Source: Diogma glabrata
Taxonomy: Eukaryota; Arthropoda; Insecta; Diptera; Cylindrotomidae
Direction: 5' to 3'
DNA: 64,000 nucleotides
Assembly: GCA_963693315.1 (NCBI GenBank)
Contig: OY856188.1
Coordinates: 161,053,058-161,117,057 of the forward strand
In this document: positions 54,626 to 64,000 of the stretch, piece after piece
Position numbering within the stretch: position 1 is the first letter of the stretch
Layout: each line of letters opens with the position of its first letter
The notes under the pieces: generated by a model
Database searches by the model: none
What the model saw: only the letters and a program-made list of their open reading frames with translations
What the model was told of the DNA's origin: nothing
Translations under genes and position numbers: made by a program

Positions 54626-55216
54626 CTCAAGATGGACGGGTCTACGCTGGGCAGGCCTACGCTAAAGAAACACTCGGAACCAAATTCCGAACAAGGACCA
54701 TCACAAAAATTTCGACGAAAGTTGCAAATCCGTCGCTCTATGTTCTTGGTAAAAAAAACAGCTGTCACTGGCCTCACTGCTTCAAACACTTCTCGTCATG
54801 GCTGGTATTGAAAGAAATTCTGGACCAACTAAAACACAGCATTATACAATATGTAAAAACATCTTAAGGGCAAACACGTCTATCCAGTGTAACGCCTGTG
54901 AGGAATAGTACAACCTCAAGAACTGCTCAGGTCTTGTTACACATAAGCAATGGACAAAGAACTACACAACGCCATGCTGTCAAGCATCGTTTAAAATACC
55001 AACACGAGCTCGCAGTAAAACACAATGCGAATGAACACGCAACCGGAAACCCCGAGTGATGTGAAAAGTATGCAACTAAATTGCAACGGTCTCACGAATA
55101 AGATCAACGATATAATAAACTATATGTGCAATAACAATATTCTAGTCTCGGTTTTTCAAGAAACATAATTAAAAGTTAATGATAGTATCTGTGATTATAA
55201 AATTATAAGGCGGGAT
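54626..55216 (+). pseudogene. LINE family C, 5' part (zinc-finger-like and endonuclease region)
   Basis: Plus strand. MAGIERNSGPTKTQHYTICK leads to SIQCNACEE, a stop, then YNLKNCSGL; this is the PHD-like Cys-rich segment found at the start of some Jockey/CR1 ORF2 proteins. After breaks comes KSMQLNCNGLTNKINDIINY and SVFQET, the endonuclease N-terminus with QET, followed by a stop. The frame then runs to IIRRD at 55216, where the LTR retrotransposon is inserted. The coding continues after 61274 in the same register. A preceding frame at 54632 (MDGSTLGRPTLKKHSEPNSE) may belong to the same LINE. Confidence 0.75.
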
Positions 55217-55758
55217 TGTAGTGTCCAGCTTCTGATGCTGATCCACTTTCATACGCAAAAGCAATCGTTATAACAATTAAAACAACTAACGATTATAATT
55301 CAAATAATTTTATTGTAAGCAAAGCAGTACTGTTGCAAAATGTATTTTTATAATCAATTTTATTTTTGATAATAAAAGAAGAAAATTCAACAATGTAACG
55401 GGAAGGATTTTTTATTAGCACAAAAAAATCCATAGCATATTTTGTGTGTGTTAGTGGATTTAAATATTTAATAAAATGATGCTATCTCGCCTATTCTAAA
55501 TTTGGTAGCTGTTTGATAAAACAAATACTATCGCATTTAGAATTTCAAATAAAATAAAAATTAATATAGATTCATTCTGCTTTTACTTTTTCATTGGAAT
55601 GTTTAGTAATATATTATATTAATTAGTCAAATTGTTAAAATAAAATTTGTTTAACTTTTTAATATACAAAAAGTGAAAAATAAATAAGTTATTTTATTTT
55701 GGTAATATTAAATATTTTTATGAAGTGCATTGTGATAACGCCGAGAGACACATCTATA
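55217..55758 (+). repeat. 5' LTR
   Basis: 542 bp, begins TGTAGTGTCCAGCTTCTGAT and ends GAGACACATCTATA. Differences from the 3' LTR are at about 55302 (A against G), 55371 (A against T) and 55697 (T against A). An AATAAA hexamer lies at 55470-55475. The 3' tip TATA is unlike the usual CA. Confidence 0.92.
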
Positions 55759-55760
55759 TT

Positions 55761-55772
55761 TGGTGACCCCGA
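55761..55772 (+). promoter_or_regulatory. primer binding site, tRNA-Trp type
   Basis: TGGTGACCCCGA starts two bases after the LTR and complements the 3' end of eukaryotic tRNA-Trp (..TCGGGGTCACCA) over 12 bases. tRNA-Trp priming is a known property of the CsRn1 group. Confidence 0.75.
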
Positions 55773-56638
55773 GAAAGAATACGCGGATATACGCGGATAT
55801 ATACAACATTTTTTTGCACGACGCCATTTTTGACGCCAAAAAAAGAGAATTCTTTTTCAATAAAACAAAAGGCTGTGTTTCTGGAAATCTGGTGTGTTAC
55901 ATATGCACACCAGATAACAGGTAAATTATTTTTTTTATTTATTCAGTAAAATATTGAAATTTTTACTGATATGTACATATAAAAAATTTTAAGCAAAAAT
56001 TTTTTTTCTTGAAAATATTTTATTGCACGCAACAAGCAACATATGCAAAAGGTTGCAGCTGTAGATATTTACAGTACAACTGTATTTTTTTTTGTACAAT
56101 ACAACTATCAATTTTTTTTGTACAATACAACGTGACATCTGTAATTATATTATTATCAAATTTGGAAAATAGAAGAAAATTATATTACAAGAAAATAAAC
56201 AAAACGCAACGGATAAAATTATACAAGGGAAATTATTATATATACTTTTGGATGCTACATTGGAAAATAACGCAACAATAAACACTTATTTCATCAAATT
56301 TCATCCCAACATTATATGGATTAGTTCATTAAAACAATCAAGAAAATAAACAGGGGTGAGTGTGAATTTTTTTATTATATATTTAAACCACTAAATTCCA
56401 AATAAAAAAACGCAAAATATATCATTGTTGATTAATAAAGGAAAAATTTTTTATATATTGTTGCGATTTATTTTTCTTCATTTTTCTTCTCATTTTGCTT
56501 CAAGTATTGTTTTGCGAGATAATAAATATCGTGTTACAGTTGACATTGCGTCGGTTATTGCTATTTTTTTTATTGTTTTAAAATTTTTATTTACGAATAT
56601 CAGCAAGTGTGTGGTAGCGATTCTCCCTCAAACATTAA
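55773..56638 (+). other. retrotransposon untranslated leader
   Basis: About 870 bases between primer site and gag. It includes a small duplication TACGCGGATA/TACGCGGATA at about 55779-55800. The open frames within are short and AT-driven. Confidence 0.6.
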
Positions 56639-57592
56639 ATGAGTGACACCGAGTCCTCATCTTCGAAGAAAATACTGCGGTCGGGTAAAGAGGTTGAGAA
56701 TCCTCCACCATCAATAACGAAGACATCAAGGCAAGCGCACAGCATGGCTCCTCCAACCTTACCAGAATTCATCGACTCGGATCCACAACTATGGTTTCTT
56801 CAAGTAGAAACCATATTTACAGCGCGGGACATCACAGAAGACAAGCAGCAATTCGCTGCTGTTATGGCCGTTCTCAAGCCAGCGGTGCTTTCTACCATCC
56901 GCTCCTTTTTAATAAATCTTCCAACATCAGACCTCTACAAACGACTTAAGACTGAGATAATCAGTCAACTAAGCCAGTCTGAGCAGGCCCGTTTAGAAAA
57001 ATTGTTAAGAACAGTAGATTGTGGGAATCAAAAACCATCACAGTTCTACGACCAGCTCCTCCAAATAGCTGGCGATTCTACTGCGGTCAACCCACAGCTT
57101 ATTAAAGAGCTGTGGCTGGCTCGCATTCCAATGAATATAAAACCTGTCGTCGTCTCAATTCGGAGTGACGACATTAAAGATTCATTATCGATCGCGGACA
57201 AAATTTGGGAAGCAGTGTGCTTACCCACCTCCCTTTCTTCTGGTAACTTAAGCAGTTCCAATGTCGACCGAGTTAATTTACCATCGACATCTACAGGGAA
57301 CTTGCCTCAACCACAAAGTAATCTTGAGAAGATGGTCGAGCAGCTGACCACTTCTCTTAACAACATGAGATCTCGTTTTGACCGATTTGAATCCTGCCAA
57401 CAAGGTCAAAGATCTCGAACCCCTTCTAGGAAAGCGTCATTTCGACGTAACAGGAATCCCAGAAGTCGTTCCTCTTCTTCAACGATGAACCTATGCTGGT
57501 ATCATCGTGTTTTTGGACCTAGGGCTACGAAAGGAAAATGTTCCTTCACATCTAGTAGCTCTGCAACTACACCAAAATCGGGAAACTATTAA
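56639..57592 (+). CDS. gag: gag polyprotein of the LTR retrotransposon
   Basis: 317 residues. ATG at 56639 is the first ATG of the uninterrupted frame, and the stop TAA is at 57590-57592. A capsid-type start [20 protein letters not shown] lies at residues 41-60, typical of insect Gypsy Gag. An arginine/serine-rich basic tail (about 250-280, [13 protein letters not shown]) comes next. The metal-binding motif [16 protein letters not shown] follows at 286-301, the C-W-Y-H..F-G.. form seen in the CsRn1 group in place of CCHC. Only three of the four expected Cys/His ligands are clear, so the last part is altered. Gag would form the particle and bind RNA. Its last 34 bases overlap the pol frame at a slippery site. 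Confidence 0.88.
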   Translation: MSDTESSSSKKILRSGKEVENPPPSITKTSRQAHSMAPPTLPEFIDSDPQLWFLQVETIFTARDITEDKQQFAAVMAVLKPAVLSTIRSFLINLPTSDLYKRLKTEIISQLSQSEQARLEKLLRTVDCGNQKPSQFYDQLLQIAGDSTAVNPQLIKELWLARIPMNIKPVVVSIRSDDIKDSLSIADKIWEAVCLPTSLSSGNLSSSNVDRVNLPSTSTGNLPQPQSNLEKMVEQLTTSLNNMRSRFDRFESCQQGQRSRTPSRKASFRRNRNPRSRSSSSTMNLCWYHRVFGPRATKGKCSFTSSSSATTPKSGNY

Positions 57593-60500
57593 GTCCCAAC
57601 GCTGCTACGGCCAGCATTGGGACACAAACAACAAGCCGTTTGTTCGTCCGGTGTGCAAACACCAAACTCGATTTTCTTATCGACACAGGAGCTGACGTAT
57701 CAGTAATCCCGTCTCGATCATATTCTAATTTAGTTCAGGATGAACACACTGTCCTTACTGCAGCCAATGGATCACAGATCCACACATATGGTTCCAAACT
57801 TCTGAATTTGGACTTGGGTCTTCGTCGAGAACTACCTCATACATTTGTGGTAGCGTCAGTTAGTAAACCTATAATAGGTGCTGACTTTCTGACTAAGTTC
57901 TCTCTGATAGTCGATCTTAAGCGCAAGCGCTTACTTGACACATGTACAAATTTATCAGTGAATACAATTTCGTGTTCTGATAACACGCCTTCACTGCTTT
58001 TGTACAATCTTCAAGGAATTTATGGAGACATCCTGCATGAATTCCCATCCCTCACTCAGGAGCCCAAGTACAACGCCCCAGTCAAACATAACGTGGTTCA
58101 CCGAATAATCACAAAAGGACAATTACCTTTTTCTCGGCCACGTAGACTGGAAGCCAACAAATTCAAAATTGCCAAAGATGAGTTTTCACATATGGCACAG
58201 TTAGGGTTGATTAGGCCTTCCTCATCTAGTGTTTCCTCTGCACTACATTTAGTTCCAAAAAAGGATCAAGATGATTGGAGACCTTGTGGGGATTATCGAC
58301 GTTTGAATGATGTTACCATTCCTGATCGATACCCCATACCTCATATTCAAGATTTTACAATGCATCTTCACGGATGCACAATTTTTTCCAAAATCGATCT
58401 TGTCCGAGCTTACCATCAAATACCAGTCTCTGCAGAAGATGTTTACAAAACTGCTATAACGGTCCCTTTTGGTCTCTTTGAGTTCATGCGAATGCCTTAT
58501 GGTCTGAGAAATGCAGCTCAGACTTTCCAGCGTTTCATGGATGAAGTGGTCAAAGGACTAGATTTTGTATTTGTATACATTGACGACATATTGGTGGCTA
58601 GCAATTCTCCACAGGAACATCAAAAAGACTTACGCATTCTTTTCAAAAGGCTATCTGATTTTGATATCAAAATCAAACTTTCAAAATGCGTATTTGGCGT
58701 TCCTGCTCTTAATTTTCTTAGCCATGAAATCACAAAGGATGGTATCAAACCATCCCCAGATCGAATCATGGCTATACAAGACTTTCCACAGCCAACTTCA
58801 GTTCGACAAGTTCAGCGGTTCGTGGGTATGGTAAACTATTACCATAGGTTCATACCCCATCTAGCCGAGTTAATTTCTCCTCTTCATAGTTATCTCGCTG
58901 AACTAGCCAAGATAAAGAAAAAATCGGCTTTCATTTGGCCTCTTCAATGCAGTACAGCCGTTGATAAAGTCAAACTGGCGCTTGTTAACTGCACACTCTT
59001 GGCTCATCCGTCTCAAAAAGCAAGCTATTGTATCAAGACGGATGCTTCAGGTACTGCACTAGGTGCAGTATTAGAACAATTTAATTATGGTTTTTGGCAA
59101 CCACTAGGGTTTTTCTCATGTAAGCTCTCACCTGCAGAGCAGAAATATTCAACATTTGATCGCGAGCTTTTAGCTATTTTTAAAGCTATAAAACATTTTC
59201 GTTGCTTCATTGAAGGTCGTTTGTTCACAGTGTTCACTGACCACAAGCCTTTAGTAACATCAATCGCTTCAAAGACTGAGAGAAGTCCCCGACAGGCTCG
59301 ACATCTTGATTTCATTTCCCAGTTTACAACCGATATTCAGCACATCACTGGAAAAGACAATGTAGTTGCAGATACGTTATCACGCACTGAGGAAATGTCA
59401 ATCAACTTTACTGGATTAGATGTCGACAAGCTCATTAAACTTCAAGAGTCCGATTCAGAACTCCAACATCTTATTTCTACTCCTCAAGTCGTCAGTTCTA
59501 AATGGAAATTAGAACCTATCTCCACTAAACTTCACAGTCAACCGATTTGGTGTGAGACATCGACCAACAGTATTCGTCCATACTTACCTGAGTCCTTGAG
59601 AAAATCCACTTTTGATTCCCTTCATAATCTTTCCCATCCCGGTATAAGAGCATCCCGGAAGATGCTCTCTAAACGTTATTTCTGGCCTTCAATGAGTGTG
59701 GATGTTGGATTTTGGTCTAAGACATGCTTATCATGTCAAAGATGTAAGGTCCAACGACACACTCACTCAGAATTCGGTCAGATACCTGTACCGTCGGCCA
59801 GATTCGAGCATATCCACATCGATTTGGTAGGTCCTCTACCTCCATCTCATGGATATCGGTACATCATGACAACAATCGATCGTTTTACTCGATGGCCGGA
59901 AGCTATACCTTTGGTGGATGGAACAGCTGAATCAACAGCGAGGGCTTTTTTGACAAATCATATTTCTAGATTTGGTGTGCCGCTAAATATAACCTCTGAT
60001 CGCGGAGCGAATTTTGAATCAAGGTTATTTCAGGAGCTTATGGACATCATGGGTTCCCATAAAATCAGGACTACGGCTTACAATCCCAAAGCTAATGGAA
60101 TTGTAGAAAGATTCCATCGACAGTTAAAATCTTCGCTCGAAGCTCATGGTAATACTACCAATTGGAGTGATACACTCCCACTCGTCATGTTAGGCATTCG
60201 GTCTTCGGTCAAAGCTGACCTAGGATGTACTCCTGCGGATCTTGTCTATGGACAAAGTCTGAAGATTCCAGGAGAACTCTTCATACATCCTGAGGATTCG
60301 CATCCAGTTGAACCAACTGATTTAGTTGATCATCTTAAACAATGGATGCGATCCCTAATTCCAAAAGATACCCGGAAAGATCCTCAATCTAATATTTACA
60401 TTCCAAAAGATCTTTTGGAATGCGATTACGTTTTTGTCAGGGTGGATAAAGTTAAACCTAGTTTATCACCACCTTATGAGGGTCCATTCAAAGTAATCAG

Positions 60501-60690
60501 ACGTTTCCGGAAGAGTTTCATCATTGAAATAAAAGGTAAAAACCAAAATATTTCAATTGACAGACTTAAACCAGCGCACATGACAGATACAATTGGACAC
60601 GACGAACATAAATCACGATCACGAAGGGTAACTTTCCAGTTACCTCCGCGACACTACGACAAACATGTTAAGAACAAAAATAGTTATTAA
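57559..60690 (+). CDS. pol: pol polyprotein of the LTR retrotransposon
   Basis: Uninterrupted frame to TAA 60688-60690 with no ATG near its start; it is expected as a gag-pol fusion. Numbering from the TTG at 57640, domains are as follows. Aspartic protease: [17 protein letters not shown] 15-18. Reverse transcriptase: [20 protein letters not shown], and YIDD at 313-316. RNase [15 protein letters not shown]468, and TDHKPL. Integrase: zinc HHCC with H662, H666, C696, C699, and catalytic D728, D787, E823, giving the D,D-35-E spacing. The 1016-residue length from that TTG is normal for Gypsy Pol without an RNase H or integrase loss. No frameshift or stop is seen, so it could be functional. Confidence 0.92.
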   Translation, partial: LCNYTKIGKLLSPNAATASIGTQTTSRLFVRCANTKLDFLIDTGADVSVIPSRSYSNLVQDEHTVLTAANGSQIHTYGSKLLNLDLGLRRELPHTFVVASVSKPIIGADFLTKFSLIVDLKRKRLLDTCTNLSVNTISCSDNTPSLLLYNLQGIYGDILHEFPSLTQEPKYNAPVKHNVVHRIITKGQLPFSRPRRLEANKFKIAKDEFSHMAQLGLIRPSSSSVSSALHLVPKKDQDDWRPCGDYRRLNDVTIPDRYPIPHIQDFTMHLHGCTIFSKIDLVRAYHQIPVSAEDVYKTAITVPFGLFEFMRMPYGLRNAAQTFQRFMDEVVKGLDFVFVYIDDILVASNSPQEHQKDLRILFKRLSDFDIKIKLSKCVFGVPALNFLSHEITKDGIKPSPDRIMAIQDFPQPTSVRQVQRFVGMVNYYHRFIPHLAELISPLHSYLAELAKIKKKSAFIWPLQCSTAVDKVKLALVNCTLLAHPSQKASYCIKTDASGTALGAVLEQFNYGFWQPLGFFSCKLSPAEQKYSTFDRELLAIFKAIKHFRCFIEGRLFTVFTDHKPLVTSIASKTERSPRQARHLDFISQFTTDIQHITGKDNVVADTLSRTEEMSINFTGLDVDKLIKLQESDSELQHLISTPQVVSSKWKLEPISTKLHSQPIWCETSTNSIRPYLPESLRKSTFDSLHNLSHPGIRASRKMLSKRYFWPSMSVDVGFWSKTCLSCQRCKVQRHTHSEFGQIPVPSARFEHIHIDLVGPLPPSHGYRYIMTTIDRFTRWPEAIPLVDGTAESTARAFLTNHISRFGVPLNITSDRGANFESRLFQELMDIMGSHKIRTTAYNPKANGIVERFHRQLKSSLEAHGNTTNWSDTLPLVMLGIRSSVKADLGCTPADLVYGQSLKIPGELFIHPEDSHPVEPTDLVDHLKQWMRSLIPKDTRKDPQSNIYIPKDLLECDYVFVRVDKVKPSLSPPYEGPFKVIRRFRKSFIIEIKGKNQNISIDRLKPAHMTDTIGHDEHKSRSRRVTFQLPPRHYDKHVKNKNSY
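57580..57639 (+). promoter_or_regulatory. programmed -1 ribosomal frameshift signal between gag and pol
   Basis: GGGAAAC at 57580-57586 is in the correct register for gag (G GGA AAC, then TAT TAA). Six bases later a 12-bp stem begins: 57593-57604 pairs with 57612-57623, with one C-A mismatch. The 7-base loop 57605-57611 holds ACGGC, complementary to GCCGT at 57635-57639, giving an H-type pseudoknot with an A-rich 11-base connector. Shifting back one base enters the pol frame, which is open from 57559. X XXY YYZ site, spacer length and pseudoknot all match known -1 signals. Confidence 0.85.
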
Positions 60691-60709
60691 TTTATCTATT
60701 TTTGTTCTT
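60670..60709 (+). repeat. 14-bp perfect stem-loop over the pol stop codon
   Basis: AAGAACAAAAATAG (60670-60683) and CTATTTTTGTTCTT (60696-60709) pair perfectly around a 12-base AT loop that includes the pol TAA. Role unknown. Confidence 0.75.
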
Positions 60710-60711
60710 TT

Positions 60712-60728
60712 AAAAAGGAGGAGAGTCC
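60712..60728 (+). promoter_or_regulatory. polypurine tract
   Basis: AAAAAGGAGGAGAG, followed by TCC, directly precedes the 3' LTR at 60729. This is the expected plus-strand primer site of the element. Confidence 0.75.
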
Positions 60729-61270
60729 TGTAGTGTCCAGCTTCTGATGCTGATCCACTTTCATACGCAAAAGCAATCGTTATAACAATTAAAACAACTA
60801 ACGATTATAATTCGAATAATTTTATTGTAAGCAAAGCAGTACTGTTGCAAAATGTATTTTTATAATCAATTTTATTTTTGATTATAAAAGAAGAAAATTC
60901 AACAATGTAACGGGAAGGATTTTTTATTAGCACAAAAAAATCCATAGCATATTTTGTGTGTGTTAGTGGATTTAAATATTTAATAAAATGATGCTATCTC
61001 GCCTATTCTAAATTTGGTAGCTGTTTGATAAAACAAATACTATCGCATTTAGAATTTCAAATAAAATAAAAATTAATATAGATTCATTCTGCTTTTACTT
61101 TTTCATTGGAATGTTTAGTAATATATTATATTAATTAGTCAAATTGTTAAAATAAAATTTGTTTAACTTTTTAATATACAAAAAGTGAAAAATAAATAAG
61201 TTATTTTAATTTGGTAATATTAAATATTTTTATGAAGTGCATTGTGATAACGCCGAGAGACACATCTATA
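60729..61270 (+). repeat. 3' LTR
   Basis: 542 bp, starting TGTAGTGTCCAG and ending CACATCTATA. Differs from the 5' LTR at three positions, all single substitutions. Confidence 0.92.
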
Positions 61271-63290
61271 GGATAAAGGGCAGGACAGAGGTGGTGGTAA
61301 CCTTGGCTTTAACATTCACAAAAGCGTTATTTACCGTACAACCACACTACCTGCAGTACAGGGAACTGATAAACACATAGAACAAGGTATTATAATAAAA
61401 TCCGGAAATAACTATAGTCAATATTTATATTCCACCAGTAAGTAGCGGTGATAAAGGTTCTGAGCCGTCCATAGGACATTTATTTTATACTAAAACTGTC
61501 TAATCGGAGATGTGAATGCTCAACATGATCTATGGCACTTACACCTGAACACTGAGTCCTCAACGAACCATAACCAACACGGGTAACAAATAACTCATAC
61601 TCTTCTCTAGAGGTCTCTCTTGCCTGCATGTCAATAATACCAATCGAAGAATGGAGAACAGAAATTGCAAAGGGATCAGATCACGTGCCGATCATAATCA
61701 CATTCTAAAGCCGTTCCATAAACCAAATAAACGAGAAGAAGACATATATTAATTTTAACAAAGAGGACTGAGAAAATTTTACAAATTTTACGGATATTGA
61801 ATTCAGTAAGCAATTTTTACCACTTGACGCCCTCTCTGGGGAAAAACAATTCAGAAAATTTTTTAATAAATCTAGAGCTCGCTATATCTCGGCTGGCAGA
61901 ATTAAAAAGATCAAATCAAACTTTCCACAGGAAGTGTGTGCGCTTGCTACACAAACGGATAACATCCGTAAAACAGATCGAGTCGACTCCAGAAATCCGG
62001 ACCTGAATTAACAAGTAGGTCACGGATCATAAAAGAAATAAATGGAGATAATTAGTGAGTAAATCAAGTCTTGGTACTAGTAAAACAGGAAAGCAACGTA
62101 AACATGAGAAAGAGACCAGATCCGCATCAAGACATCTGCGCAAACTTAAACTAACAACTTGGAGGATATCATATTTGTCGATGAAGAAGTGGAGAATGCA
62201 ATAAGGAATATTAAGTCCTCAAAAGCTATAGGACCCGACGACATCTCAGCCATCATGCTCAAACACATTGGACCCAAAGGATTGAACTACCACACTACTA
62301 CACTCAATTCATCTTTAAATACTCTTCAGATACCAAATATCTGGAAAACGGGCAGAAACAGCCCCATTTTAAAACCTAGAAAACCTGAAGAAATGGCAAA
62401 ATCCTAGACTAATCTCTATCCTATCATCGGTCGCAAAACTGATTGAAGCACTTCTGCTTCCTTAGCTGACTAGATCATGCAACTTGGCGCCACACCAACA
62501 TAGCTGCCGGCAAGCAAATAGTACAACTACCGCGCTTTACAGAATACAAAACCAGATTAGATGGTCTGAACCAAAAACAAACATGTGCGAGAACAATTTT
62601 AGTTGCACTCGACCTATCAAAAGCTTTCGACACAATGTCGCACGCCGCACTTCTGAATGATATCTTTAAAACAAATTTGCCAGGTTTAATAAAGCGCTGT
62701 TTGTGCAACTACCTTAAAGGACGCTAAACATACGTTGAGTTCCGTAACTGCAAGTCCCAGATTAGAGAGCTAAGACGAGGACTTCCACAAGAGTTCTCTC
62801 ACCGTCATTATTCAATCTCTACCTAAGCAGATTGTCTACCCCACCAGAAGGAATAACCATCACGTCATATGTAGACGACTGCTTGTAACAGGAAATAACC
62901 TGCAACAACTCACAAATATCCTAAACACCTACCTTAATATTCGGAATGATTTTTAGGTTTAAAATCAGAAAACTAAAACTTTTCATCGAAAAATCCACTT
63001 CTACACTTTTCACCACATGAACGAAGTAGATAAATTCAACACTAAGCATCTGTATTGCCAACATACTTATTCCAACAGTAAAAAATCCAAGAGTGTTGGG
63101 GTAAGTTTTCACCCACTTCTTAAATTCAATGCTCATGCACAACAAGTAAACTCTAGATTGAAACACAGGAATAATGCATTGAAAGCACTAGCGGGTCATG
63201 GGGCAAAGATAAACATACCATAATAACAACTTACAAAACAATAGGAAGACCTGTTATAAACTATGCTGCACGCATATGGACACTAGGGTT
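61271..63290 (+). pseudogene. LINE family C, 3' part (endonuclease end and reverse transcriptase)
   Basis: Opens with GQDRGGGNLGFNIHKSVI, in register with the frame that stops at 55216. It continues through the endonuclease motif GDVNAQHDLWHL, then NAIRNIKSSKAIGPDDISAI, KPRKPEEMAKS and VALDLSKAFDT in degraded form. The RT box reads ITSYVDDC with VDD for the usual ADD, followed by FHPLLKFNAHAQQVNSRLKH and LKALAGHG. Stops and frameshifts are frequent; catalytic residues are partly lost. It ends without a clear tail at about 63290. Jockey/CR1-type; inactive. Confidence 0.78.
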
Positions 63291-63365
63291 ATGATTTTTT
63301 GACATTTTTCATCAAAACTACTTTCCTGTACTTAAATTCGATGAACTTTTATGTGCATGCTATAA

Positions 63366-63914
63366 TGCCCGATTTATAGTCGGTAACGTTAACTTAACGT
63401 TAACTTTAACTTAACCGTAACTTAAGACAATACAAAATTTTGATTTATAGTCGGTAAGAAATTACGTATTCTTTGACGTTTGATTTGATATTAATTTTGG
63501 GTTTGTAATCAATTTTATAAATCATATCAATTCTTTAAAGCAATAAAGTGATATTAAAATCAAAATTTAAAATAATGAAATCAAAATAAACATTTAATAC
63601 AAAATTTAAAATAAAAAAATTCATTTTCATATTAATTTCATGCCGAAATTTGGCTTTAATATCGCTCTTTTTATATCCTTTACATTTCTTAATGAATAAA
63701 ATTTTATTTTTATGAACACTTTAAATTAAATTTAAGTTTTCTTTAGTATTTATAATAAACGTCAATAAATCCTTAACAAAATCTTTAAGATAGAATGAAA
63801 TGAACTTTACGTTACGTTAACGTTATGTTTACGTCACCGACTATAAATGCTCTAATGCATTTTCATACATTTGTACTTTACGTTAAGTTAAAGTTACCGA
63901 CTATAAATCGGGCA
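63366..63914. mobile_element. 549-bp Harbinger-type MITE
   Basis: Ends TGCCCGATTTATAGTCGGTA and TACCGACTATAAATCGGGCA (with base differences inside), flanked by TAA at 63363-63365 and 63915-63917. A 3-bp TAA duplication fits PIF/Harbinger. GTTAACTTAACG-type words lie just inside both ends, and a second inner copy of TTTATAGTCGGTAA occurs at 63442. Confidence 0.78.
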
Positions 63915-64000
63915 TAAGTATTTTAATAAAAAAAATTAAACTTCACCCCGACAAGAAAAATCCAATTTTTTTTTTTTATAATTGTCGAAAAATACACTGA

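Larger units (their letters stand above)
55217..61270 (+). mobile_element. intact Ty3/Gypsy LTR retrotransposon, CsRn1/Kabuki-like
   Basis: A 6054-bp element with two 542-bp LTRs (55217-55758, 60729-61270) that differ at three positions by my count. It has a GGAT target duplication (55213-55216, 61271-61274), a primer site, a gag and a pol with all core domains and no stops. The gene order protease, reverse transcriptase, RNase H, integrase is that of Ty3/Gypsy. The gag CWYH..FG motif and the tRNA-Trp primer site point to the CsRn1/Kabuki branch, known from flukes and insects. There is no envelope gene. It appears recently inserted and structurally capable of activity, though expression cannot be told from sequence. 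It sits inside LINE C. Confidence 0.92.

Noticed and set aside
56425..56646. open frame overlapping the gag start
   Set aside because: AT-rich leader sequence with hydrophobic low-complexity content. Gag from 56639 explains the coding signal.
58565..58834. 89-residue frame within pol
   Set aside because: Alternate frame of the reverse-transcriptase domain, no independent signal.

Overview
This is a strongly AT-rich eukaryotic window that looks like insect (or other arthropod) DNA. Introns of about 66-70 bp with GTAAGT/GTGAGT donors and a TACTAAC branch site are spliced precisely. Nearly everything else is transposable elements: LINEs of the I/Jockey/CR1 kind, a Ty3/Gypsy element of the CsRn1/Kabuki kind, hAT and PIF/Harbinger remains, many fold-back MITEs and a tRNA-derived SINE. 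No bacterial or viral gene organisation is present. A 200-base run of N (47648-47847) is an assembly gap.

Only one host gene is recognised. On the minus strand, five coding exons at 51461-50503, 50433-50226, 37743-37314, 37246-37148 and 24157-23925 join in frame into 642 residues plus a stop. They encode the C-terminal part of an INO80 complex subunit D (INO80D) homologue, including its second C3Hc3H zinc finger. Two introns are tiny (69 and 67 bp). The other two are about 12.5 and 13 kb and are filled with mobile elements. Upstream exons must lie beyond 51.5 kb, probably outside the window.

Layout: 0.4-1.6 kb holds inverted SINE-bearing repeats. At 2.1-5.2 kb a LINE (family A) is split by a 1.2-kb solo LTR. 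An AT-only 9-bp satellite lies at 5.5-5.9 kb. Paired palindromes and a 1.25-kb fold-back occupy 9.6-11.3 kb, and a hAT element with an 8-bp target duplication lies at 11.6-13.8 kb. At 14.5-19.5 kb are Harbinger transposase remains, LINE family B and a 1.5-kb fold-back that itself carries a MITE. The region 20.3-22.4 kb holds further MITEs. From 24 to 37 kb is the large last intron, with LINE B, its SINE-like partner B, TA-flanked MITEs, palindromic duplicated blocks and a LINE A copy. From 37.7 to 50.2 kb is another giant intron, with repeat B, MITEs, a tyrosine-recombinase fragment, LINE D, LINE A, the gap, a strand-asymmetric low-complexity block and LINE B. At 52-54.6 kb are repeats and LINE A.

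The youngest object is the LTR retrotransposon at 55217-61270. Its 542-bp LTRs differ at about three positions, and it has a GGAT target duplication, a tRNA-Trp-type primer site, and intact gag and pol. Gag and pol are linked by what looks like a textbook -1 frameshift signal: a GGGAAAC slippery heptamer, a 6-nt spacer and an H-type pseudoknot. It landed in the endonuclease region of a decayed LINE (family C) that continues to about 63.29 kb. A Harbinger-type MITE closes the window.
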